Part shown: one piece after another, positions 26,703 to 35,544 of the stretch
How the letters are laid out: the number at the start of each line of letters is the position of its first letter
Position numbering within the stretch: position 1 is the stretch's first letter
Origin: Collinsella sp.
Lineage (GTDB): Bacteria; Actinomycetota; Coriobacteriia; Coriobacteriales; Coriobacteriaceae
Direction of reading: 5' to 3'
DNA: 64,000 bases
NCBI GenBank assembly: GCA_019414055.1
Contig: DXMV01000018.1
Location: forward strand, 62,001-126,000
Program-made: the position numbers and the translations under genes
The notes under the pieces: generated by a model
The model's input: the letters and a program-made list of their open reading frames with translations, nothing else
Told to the model about the DNA's origin: nothing
The model's database searches: none

Positions 26703-27669
26703 ACTTACCGTTCCCGAGGGTATCGACCCCTCGTGCGTTTTGGGCGCCGGCGACGGGGTCCTTCGTGCACTCGAGAACTTGGTGCGCGCCCATGTGGTTG
26801 CCCGCGGTGACAGCGTTGCCGTGAGCGGCGATCCGGACGAGGTCGAGCTGGTCGCGCGTTTTTTCGAACATGCCTTTCGTGAGGCTGCTGCCGGGCGCAC
26901 GCTTTCTGCCGATGATGTCTCGCGCTGTCTGGCCGTTCTGCGCGACGGCGAGCATGATGCCTCGTCGCTGCGCGATGACGTGTTGCTGTCGTATCGCGGT
27001 CGCGTCATCCGCCCCAAGACACTCGGTCAAAAGCGCTATGTTGACGCCATCCGCTCCCATACCATCACGTTTGGCCTGGGCCCCGCCGGTACCGGTAAGA
27101 CCTACCTAGCCATGGCGCTCGCCGTCGCCGCGCTCAAGCGCCACGAGGTGGGCCGTCTGGTCCTTACGCGGCCCGTTGTCGAGGCGGGGGAGAATTTGGG
27201 CTTTTTGCCCGGCACGCTCGAGGAAAAGATCGACCCTTACATGCGTCCGCTCTACGACGCCCTGTTTGACATGATGGACCGTGAGCGTACCGATGAGCTT
27301 ATGGAGCGTGGCGTGATCGAGATCGCCCCGCTCGCCTACATGCGCGGTCGAACGCTGAGTGATGCCTTTGTGGTGCTTGATGAGGCGCAAAACACGACGC
27401 CCGAGCAGATGAAGATGTTCCTAACGCGTCTGGGTTTTAATTCCAAGTTCGTGATTACCGGCGACCTGAGCCAGCGTGACCTGGTGGGTCGTCGCGGTGG
27501 CCTTGCCGATATCGAAAGGATTTTGGGTCGCGTCGACGATGTGACGTTTTCTCACCTGGAGCGCGCCGATGTGGTGCGCCATGCCCTGGTGGGCCGTATC
27601 GTCGAGGCCTATGATGCATACGACGATGCGCGCGAGCAGCGCGCACACGATCGAAAGGAGTCCCGTTGA
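26683..27669 (+). CDS. phoH: PhoH-like ATPase
   Basis: A cytosolic P-loop ATPase of the PhoH/YbeZ family, linked to RNA metabolism with YbeY. The 328-aa protein has a short N-terminal domain and Walker A GPAGTGKT (about 130), followed by VVLDEAQNTTPEQMKMF (Walker B). The ATG at 26683 follows GGGAGGTTC within the end of mtaB. It overlaps ybeY in TTGA, so the two are coupled. Confidence 0.92.
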   Translation: MEASKIRLTVPEGIDPSCVLGAGDGVLRALENLVRAHVVARGDSVAVSGDPDEVELVARFFEHAFREAAAGRTLSADDVSRCLAVLRDGEHDASSLRDDVLLSYRGRVIRPKTLGQKRYVDAIRSHTITFGLGPAGTGKTYLAMALAVAALKRHEVGRLVLTRPVVEAGENLGFLPGTLEEKIDPYMRPLYDALFDMMDRERTDELMERGVIEIAPLAYMRGRTLSDAFVVLDEAQNTTPEQMKMFLTRLGFNSKFVITGDLSQRDLVGRRGGLADIERILGRVDDVTFSHLERADVVRHALVGRIVEAYDAYDDAREQRAHDRKESR

Positions 27670-28175
27670 GTGTATTGATCAGCAACGATGCCGAGCTCGA
27701 TACGCTGCTCGATGCCCAGGAGGTGGAGCACATCTGCTCAGTTGTGCTTGCCGCCGAGGGTGTTGAGCGTGAGGTCGAGATTTCCCTTTCGTATGTCGAT
27801 GAGGACGAGATGCACGAGCTCAACCACGAGTGGCGCGGCATCGATCGCACGACCGACGTGCTCTCGTTTGAATGCGACTCGGCCTTTGACGAGGACATTC
27901 CCGCCGACGAGACGCTCGAGCTCGGCGATATTATCCTGGCCCCGCAGGTTATTGCCCGCCAGGCCCCCGGCTTTGGCAACAGCCCCGCCGATGAGTGTCG
28001 ACTGATGCTCGTGCACGGAATGCTGCACCTGCTGGGTTACGACCACATCGAGGACGATGAGGCCGAGGTCATGGAGGCACGCGAGGATGCCATCCTTCGC
28101 GACCTGGCGCTTGAGCGCGGCGAGGACCCCAAACTCGTCCACGTCGGCCCCATAACCAATCATGCCCACGACTAG
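27666..28175 (+). CDS. ybeY: Endoribonuclease YbeY (rRNA maturation factor)
   Basis: A metal-dependent RNase needed for 16S rRNA 3' maturation and ribosome quality control. The 169-aa protein has the zinc motif HGMLHLLGYDH (H-x3-H-x5-H, about 117-127). It starts with TTG at 27666 overlapping the phoH TGA, preceded by GAAAGGAG. The phoH-ybeY-dgkA-era order is widespread. Confidence 0.94.
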   Translation: MSVLISNDAELDTLLDAQEVEHICSVVLAAEGVEREVEISLSYVDEDEMHELNHEWRGIDRTTDVLSFECDSAFDEDIPADETLELGDIILAPQVIARQAPGFGNSPADECRLMLVHGMLHLLGYDHIEDDEAEVMEAREDAILRDLALERGEDPKLVHVGPITNHAHD

Positions 28176-28184
28176 GAGCCGTCT

Positions 28185-28562
28185 ATGATTCCCGGATCGA
28201 ACAAGGATCATCCGTCCTTTTTAAAGTCGTTCTCATACGCTCTGGAGGGCTTCGTCACCGCCGTCAAGACCGAGCGCAATATCAAGGTCATGCTCGTGGC
28301 GGGCGTGTGCACCGTCATTACCGGCTGCATCGTGGGGCTCGATATTGCCGAGTGGGCTACGGTCATCATCTGCTGCGGCCTGGTGATTCACGGCGAGTTG
28401 TGCAATACCGCCATGGAGGCGATTGTCGACCTGGCGACCCAGGAGCTGCATCCGTTGGCCAAGCGCGCGAAGGATATCGCCGCTGCCTCTGTATACGTTC
28501 TTTCCATTACCGCCGCGATCGTTGGCTTGCTTGTCTTTGCCCACGCGCTCGACTTTATTTAG
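28185..28562 (+). CDS. dgkA: Diacylglycerol/undecaprenol kinase family protein
   Basis: A small integral membrane lipid kinase. The 125-aa protein has three membrane helices (about 35-52, 57-76, 100-122) and the DagK signature ELCNTAMEAIVDLA. In Gram-positives this family often phosphorylates undecaprenol rather than diacylglycerol; the substrate is not decided here. ATG start after CTAGGAGCCGTC. Confidence 0.9.
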   Translation: MIPGSNKDHPSFLKSFSYALEGFVTAVKTERNIKVMLVAGVCTVITGCIVGLDIAEWATVIICCGLVIHGELCNTAMEAIVDLATQELHPLAKRAKDIAAASVYVLSITAAIVGLLVFAHALDFI

Positions 28563-28574
28563 AAAGGGATTCCC

Positions 28575-29645
28575 ATGTCCGACAATATGCAGCCTGCCGA
28601 TGAAGTTTTGGATGACGAGGTCCTGGACGAGGCTGAAGGTGCCGATTCGTTTGACGAGGTCGAGGAGTTCGATCCGTTTGAGGGTATGAGCGACGAGGAA
28701 CTCGATGCCCTGTGCGACGAGGACGAGAGCCTCGTGGGCTTTGGCGACGTGGAACCCGGTTTCCGCAGCGGCTTTGTGGCCCTGGTCGGTCGCCCCAACG
28801 CCGGCAAGTCCACGCTGCTCAATGCCTGTTACGGCAAGAAGGTCGCCATCACCTCTCCGGTGGCCCAGACGACCCGCCGCCGTATGCGCGCCGTGGTCAA
28901 CCGCCCCGGTTACCAGCTGGTCTTCGTTGACACGCCGGGTATCCACAAGCCCAAGGACGGCCTGGGATCCGAGCTCAACAAGAGCGCCCTGTTTGAGCTC
29001 AATGACGTAGACGTCGTCGCGTTTCTGATCGACGCCACCAAACCCATCGGCAGGGGAGACGCCTGGGTTGCCGAGCGTGTCAAGAGCGCCCGTTCCAAAA
29101 AGGTCCTGGTGCTCACGAAGGCCGACGAGGCCGATCCCGCCCAGGTTATGGAACAGCTCAAGGCCGCTCACGAGCTCATGGAATATGACGACGAGATCGT
29201 GACGTCGTCGGTCAAGAACTTCAACGTCGATGCGTTTATCGAGACCGTCGCTCACTTTTTGCCCGAGGGCCCGCGCTGGTTCCCTGAGGACATGGGCACC
29301 GACGCGTCCGACGAGACCCTCGTGGCCGAGTTTGTACGCGAGAAGGTTCTGCGTCGCACCCGCGACGAGATCCCTCACTCCGTGGGCGTCATCTGTGACG
29401 CGCTCGAGCAGACTAAGAAGGTTCTGCGCGTGCACGCCACGATTTACGTCGAGCGCGAGGGGCAGAAGGGCATCATCATCGGCAAGGGCGGCGAGATGAT
29501 TAAGCATATCGGCATCGATGCCCGTCGTGACCTTGAGCGTATCTTTGGCACGCAGGTCTATTTGGAGCTCGACGTGAAGGTCAAGGCCGGCTGGCGCGAT
29601 GACGAGGCACAGATCCGCCGCTTTGGCTACAATGCCGAAGATTAA
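28575..29645 (+). CDS. era: GTPase Era with acidic N-terminal extension
   Basis: Binds GTP and the 3' end of 16S rRNA during 30S assembly. The 356-aa protein has a G domain from about residue 67 (GRPNAGKST, DTPGIHK, TKAD) and a C-terminal KH domain (GQKGIIIGKGGEMIKHIG). The first about 60 residues are an added, very acidic tail not found in the usual 300-aa Era. The ATG at 28575 is supported by AGAAAGGG; no internal start near the G domain has a better site. Confidence 0.94.
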   Translation: MSDNMQPADEVLDDEVLDEAEGADSFDEVEEFDPFEGMSDEELDALCDEDESLVGFGDVEPGFRSGFVALVGRPNAGKSTLLNACYGKKVAITSPVAQTTRRRMRAVVNRPGYQLVFVDTPGIHKPKDGLGSELNKSALFELNDVDVVAFLIDATKPIGRGDAWVAERVKSARSKKVLVLTKADEADPAQVMEQLKAAHELMEYDDEIVTSSVKNFNVDAFIETVAHFLPEGPRWFPEDMGTDASDETLVAEFVREKVLRRTRDEIPHSVGVICDALEQTKKVLRVHATIYVEREGQKGIIIGKGGEMIKHIGIDARRDLERIFGTQVYLELDVKVKAGWRDDEAQIRRFGYNAED

Positions 29646-29657
29646 GCCTCGGCGTTC

Positions 29658-30407
29658 ATGGCAGGCTCTCGCACATATCGCACAAAGGTGCTCGTCCTCG
29701 ACAAGACCAAGCTCAAGGAAACCGACCTGATCTTGACGATGCTCGACGAACGGGGGCGGCAGGTGCGTGCCGTGGCCAAGGGCGCACGTAAGCCTGGTGG
29801 TCGCCTTGCGGCCCGCTGCGAGCTCTTTTGCACCGTTGATATGCTGTTGGCGCATGGTCGCTCGCTCGACGTGGTTTCTCAGGCGGAGCTTATCGAGGCG
29901 CCGCTCGGTGCCGCTCCTGACTACGAGACGATCTGTGCCGCCAGCGCGATTGCCGAGGTTGCGCGCGTGTGCTCGTTCGAGGATGCCGAGGATCCATTTA
30001 CCTTTGCCATCACACAGCGGGCGCTCACACTTGTCGGCGGTGGGCTCGACTCGGCACACATGGACCTGCTCGTGGCGGCCTTTGTCTTCAAACTGCTGTC
30101 GCACGTTGGTTACCGACCCGATTTCTCGGCTTGCGTCTCGTGCGGCGATCCCATGCTCTCGCATTTCTCGGCCCAAGCCGGCGGGCTTCTGTGCGGGTCG
30201 TGCGCCTCGAGCGTGCCTGGCGCCGAGTTGGTATCGGTCGGCGAGGTCGCATGGCTGCGCGCTCTGATGTCCATGACCTTCGATGCCCTTATGGACGAGC
30301 AGATCGATCCGCATACGGCTGCGTTTTTACTGGGGCTTTCGCATGTTTGGGGCGCCACGCACACCGATCAGCGGCTCCGTGCGATGGAATTCATGTTGGG
30401 TCGGTGA
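29658..30407 (+). CDS. recO: DNA repair protein RecO
   Basis: Loads RecA onto SSB-coated single strands in the RecFOR pathway. The 249-aa protein has an N-terminal OB fold (YRTKVLVLDKTKLKETDLIL), a helical middle and a four-cysteine zinc motif (CVSCG...LCGSC, about 159-180). ATG 12 nt after era, its usual neighbour. Confidence 0.92.
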   Translation: MAGSRTYRTKVLVLDKTKLKETDLILTMLDERGRQVRAVAKGARKPGGRLAARCELFCTVDMLLAHGRSLDVVSQAELIEAPLGAAPDYETICAASAIAEVARVCSFEDAEDPFTFAITQRALTLVGGGLDSAHMDLLVAAFVFKLLSHVGYRPDFSACVSCGDPMLSHFSAQAGGLLCGSCASSVPGAELVSVGEVAWLRALMSMTFDALMDEQIDPHTAAFLLGLSHVWGATHTDQRLRAMEFMLGR

Positions 30408-30431
30408 TGATGCGCAGGCGCGCGCCGCTTG

Positions 30432-30440
30432 TGGTAACAT
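30432..30440 (+). promoter_or_regulatory. Extended -10 promoter of rpsO
   Basis: TGGTAACAT is an extended -10. The expected start is near 30447, giving a leader of about 100 nt that contains GTCGCC-CACA-GGCGAC (30514-30529) just before the ribosome site. Confidence 0.5.
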
Positions 30441-30513
30441 ACCGACCTGTTGGTACCTCGACCTTGGATGTTCGCTCCACCGGCGGCTTCCCAGTCCGAG
30501 GCGAATAGAGTCG

Positions 30514-30529
30514 CCCACAGGCGACGCGA
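30514..30529 (+). promoter_or_regulatory. Leader hairpin of rpsO
   Basis: GTCGCC pairs with GGCGAC over a CACA loop, directly before the AAAGGTG ribosome site. S15 represses its own mRNA through leader structures in several bacteria; that role is inference here. Confidence 0.4.
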
Positions 30530-30545
30530 AACGAAAGGTGAAACA

Positions 30546-30824
30546 ATGACTGTTTCCAAAGAGCGCAAGGCGGAGCTGACCGCCCAGTTCGGTAACTCCC
30601 CGGTCGATACCGGTAACCCCAAGGTTCAGGTCGCCATCCTGTCCGAGCGCATCAAGGAGCTGACCGAGCACATGAAGTCCCACCAGAAGGACTTCCACAC
30701 CCGTCGTGGCCTGCTCATGCTCGTCGGCCGCCGCCGTCGTCTTCTCTCCTACATCAAGAAGAACGACATCGTCGAGTACCGTGAGCTGATCAAGGCTCTG
30801 GGCATCCGCGACAACATCCAGTAA
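30546..30824 (+). CDS. rpsO: 30S ribosomal protein S15
   Basis: Binds the central domain of 16S rRNA. The 92-aa protein has the family core (DTGNPKVQVAILSERI, HTRRGLLMLVGRRRRLLSYIK). The ATG at 30546 is supported by CGAAAGGTG. It stands upstream of pnp, as in most bacteria, with a terminator between them. Confidence 0.96.
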   Translation: MTVSKERKAELTAQFGNSPVDTGNPKVQVAILSERIKELTEHMKSHQKDFHTRRGLLMLVGRRRRLLSYIKKNDIVEYRELIKALGIRDNIQ

Positions 30825-30840
30825 CGGATTTGTACATGCT

Positions 30841-30873
30841 AAGAGCGTCCTGCGCAGCGGGGCGCTCTTTTTG
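30841..30873 (+). terminator. Terminator between rpsO and pnp
   Basis: AAGAGCGTCC pairs with GGGGCGCTCTT (G-U pairs) and is followed by TTTTG. Confidence 0.8.
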
Positions 30874-30939
30874 TGTAAGGGCGTGAACAATCACGCTCTG
30901 AAGCGTGGCGGGGGCAGGGGGCCCGCGTCACATGAGAAG

Positions 30940-30962
30940 CCCGCAGGCAAGGGGCCTGTGGG
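30940..30962 (+). promoter_or_regulatory. Leader hairpin of pnp
   Basis: CCCGCAGGC pairs with GCCTGTGGG (one G-U) across AAGGG, ending just before AAAGGAG. E. coli pnp is autoregulated through a 5' hairpin; a similar role here is inference. Confidence 0.45.
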
Positions 30963-30975
30963 GTAAAGGAGAACA

Positions 30976-33222
<2,247 letters not shown>

Positions 33223-33245
33223 CAGCAACACATAAGTAGCTCAAC

Positions 33246-33277
33246 AAGGGCGACTCCGGACAGGGTTCGCCCTTTTG
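33246..33277 (+). terminator. Terminator after pnp
   Basis: AAGGGCGA pairs with TCGCCCTT, followed by TTTGC. Its 3' arm and T run are also the outer end of the 40-bp arm of hairpin element 1. Confidence 0.75.
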
Positions 33278-33416
33278 CTATTCCCGGCGGGGTCCGCGGG
33301 TAAAGTTTCCTGCTCTACAGTCCTTCTCGCACGGAGAGCACATTAAGTGCTCTCCGGCTCGTGCGGAACTCGCGATAAACTTTACCCGCGGACCCCGCCG
33401 GGAATAGCAAAAGGGC
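33269..33416. repeat. Long hairpin element, family A copy 1
   Basis: Perfect 40-bp inverted arms (33269-33308 and 33377-33416) enclose a 68-nt core (33309-33376). The core starts CCTGCTCTACAGTCCT and ends GTGCGGAACTCGCGAT; inside it GGAGAGCAC-ATTAA-GTGCTCTCC forms a second hairpin. The outer end of the arm is the tail of the pnp terminator (GCCCTTTTGC), mirrored on the far side. Copy 2 is at 33544-33684 in opposite orientation. Confidence 0.9.
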
Positions 33417-33543
33417 TGGTTGGTGCGGGTTGCGATTTTGTTAGACAGTCTATTCAGCTATCTGAATTCAGATCTTTAGATAATCGCATGTGCGACATTT
33501 CCCCAGATAAAACCGACCAAAATAAACCTGTCCCTTTTTGTCA
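33417..33543. other. Spacer between the two family A hairpins
   Basis: No gene seen; locally AT-rich. It contains CTGAATTCAG and ends in ACCTGTCCCTTTTTGTCAGGT, whose CTGTCCC word resembles the RAYT-flanking repeat at 5408-5432. Confidence 0.4.
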
Positions 33544-33684
33544 GGTCTGGTCTCAGCGGGCCCGGCACGGGCTAAGTTTATCGCGAGTTCCGCACGCAAA
33601 GGAAAGCACTTAATGTGCTTTCCGTCTTGCGCAGGACTGTAGAGCAGGAAACTTAGCCCGTGCCGGGCCCGCTGAGACCAGACC
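33544..33684. repeat. Long hairpin element, family A copy 2
   Basis: Perfect 36-bp inverted arms (33544-33579 and 33649-33684) enclose a 69-nt core (33580-33648), the reverse complement of the copy 1 core with identical 16-nt ends. The inner stem reads GGAAAGCAC / GTGCTTTCC, a compensated change from copy 1. The arms share only AAGTTT next to the core with copy 1; the remaining arm sequence is unrelated. Confidence 0.9.
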
Positions 33685-33872
33685 GGCGGGATAGACGGGT
33701 TCAGATGGGGCTTTGATGCATGGGTGGTCTGTTGTTGTGCAAATGGGTATCATACTGTGGTTAATGTGTCGACTCCGTGATGCATGTTTGTACGTTCCCG
33801 ACGGTCGGTTTGCCAGAAGCGCCCCGTCGGTTGTTTCAGACCCGTTTCGAAGAAAGGAAACAACACTCACCT
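33685..33872 (+). other. Leader region of the RNase J gene
   Basis: No gene is supported. A possible -10 (TATCAT, 33748-33753) has no good -35. The ribosome site GAAAGGA lies at about 33852-33858. Confidence 0.35.
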
Positions 33873-35543
33873 ATGGCAGCTAAAAAATCATCTCCCTTGA
33901 AGATCATTCCGCTCGGAGGCCTTGACGGCATCGGCAAGAACATGACGGTCTTCGAGTGCGGCGACGACATGGTGCTCGTCGACGCTGGCCTCATGTTCCC
34001 CGACGACTCCCAGCCCGGTATCGACCTGGTGCTTCCCGACTACACCTATGTTCTGGAGAACGAGGAGAAGCTCCGCGGCATCATCGTCACCCACGGCCAC
34101 GAGGACCACACCGGTTCGCTTCCGTATCTGCTGCAGGACCTCAACAACAAGGTGCCCATCTTCTCGAGCAAGCTGACGCTTGGCTTTATCGAGGGCAAGC
34201 TCTCCGAGTTCCGCATTCGTGCACCCAAGTTCCGTGAGGTCAAGGGCGGCAGCCACGTCAATTTGGGTGGCATTTCGCTTGACTTCTTCTCGATGACGCA
34301 CTCCATCCCGGGCGCTCTGGGCGTGTTCATCCGCACCAACCAGGGCACCGTTATGCACACCGGCGACTTTAAGCTCGACCAGACGCCCATCGACGGCGTC
34401 ACGCCCGACTATGCCGCTATCAGCCGCTTTGCCAAGCAGGGCATCGACCTGCTGCTGTCCGACTCAACCAACGCCACGGTCCCCGGCTTTACCAAGTCCG
34501 AGGCCGAGGTTGGCCCCAATCTGCTGCATGCCATCAAGAATGCTCCAGGCCGCGTGTTCGTTGCTTCGTTCTCGAGCCACATCCATCGTCTGCAGCAGAT
34601 CTGCGATGCCGCCCGCAAGTGCGGCCGCAAGGTCGTCGTGACCGGTCGTTCTATGCTCACCAACACCCGCGTGGCGCGCGAGCTGGGCTATCTCAACATC
34701 GATGATGCCGATATCATCGATGCCTTCGATATTGACAACCTGCCCGACGACAAGATTGTCGTCATGTGTACCGGTTCGCAGGGCGAGCCTCTGTCGGCCC
34801 TTTCGCGTATGGCCAACGGCGAACATAAGACGCTCTCCATCCACGAGGGCGATACCGTCATCCTCTCGGCAACGCCGGTTCCCGGTAACGAGAAGGCCGT
34901 TCAGCAGGTCGTCAACAGCCTCGCTAAGCTTGGCTGCGACGTCTGGGATAAGAACCGCGCCCTCGTTCACGTCTCGGGTCACGGTAGCCAGGAGGAGCTC
35001 AAGCTCCTGATGGCCATGGCCAAGCCTACGTACTTTATGCCGGTCCACGGCGAGGCCGTGCATCTGCGCGCCCATGCTCAACTTGCACGCAAGATGGGCC
35101 TCAAGGACGATCATATCTTTATCCTCGACAACGGCGATACGCTCGAGATGCGTGGCGGTATCGTCAAGCGCGGCACGCCCGTCGAGTCTGGCGTCGTCTA
35201 CGTCGACGGACTGCGCATCGGCGATACCGACCCTATCGTTCTGCGCGATCGTCAGAAGCTTGCCAACGACGGTATGGTCACGGCTGTCGCTATCGTTTCG
35301 CTCAAGCACAAGAAGATCGAGGCCATCGAGTTCTCGGGCCGCGGCGTCTCCTTTGCCATCGATGACCAGTTCTCCGAGGACGCCTCGGCGTCCATCATGA
35401 AGACGATCGAGAAGGGCAAGTTCAGCTTTACGAGCAGCGGTTCCGATGCCATTCGCAAGGCCGTGCGCGACTCGCTCTCTAACTTTATCTGGAGCCGTAC
35501 GCGCACTCGTCCGATGATCATCCCGGTCGTCATGGAGGTTTAG
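33873..35543 (+). CDS. rnj: Ribonuclease J
   Basis: 5'-3' exo- and endoribonuclease for mRNA decay and rRNA maturation. The 556-aa protein has a metallo-beta-lactamase core with the zinc motif HGHEDHTG (about 73-80), a beta-CASP domain (GSQGEPLSAL) and a C-terminal domain. The ATG at 33873 is used; it gives the basic family start before PLGGLDGIGKNMT. GGAGGTTTAG at its end serves as the ribosome site for ftsK. Confidence 0.94.
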   Translation: MAAKKSSPLKIIPLGGLDGIGKNMTVFECGDDMVLVDAGLMFPDDSQPGIDLVLPDYTYVLENEEKLRGIIVTHGHEDHTGSLPYLLQDLNNKVPIFSSKLTLGFIEGKLSEFRIRAPKFREVKGGSHVNLGGISLDFFSMTHSIPGALGVFIRTNQGTVMHTGDFKLDQTPIDGVTPDYAAISRFAKQGIDLLLSDSTNATVPGFTKSEAEVGPNLLHAIKNAPGRVFVASFSSHIHRLQQICDAARKCGRKVVVTGRSMLTNTRVARELGYLNIDDADIIDAFDIDNLPDDKIVVMCTGSQGEPLSALSRMANGEHKTLSIHEGDTVILSATPVPGNEKAVQQVVNSLAKLGCDVWDKNRALVHVSGHGSQEELKLLMAMAKPTYFMPVHGEAVHLRAHAQLARKMGLKDDHIFILDNGDTLEMRGGIVKRGTPVESGVVYVDGLRIGDTDPIVLRDRQKLANDGMVTAVAIVSLKHKKIEAIEFSGRGVSFAIDDQFSEDASASIMKTIEKGKFSFTSSGSDAIRKAVRDSLSNFIWSRTRTRPMIIPVVMEV

Positions 35544-35544
35544 T

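Noticed and set aside
33347..33613. An 88-codon frame across the hairpin elements
   Set aside because: It crosses both palindromes, has no ribosome site and shows no protein-like pattern.
33269..33684. Retron-type msr-msd RNA or integron attC site
   Set aside because: No reverse transcriptase or integrase gene is near; the structure alone does not fit their conserved elements.
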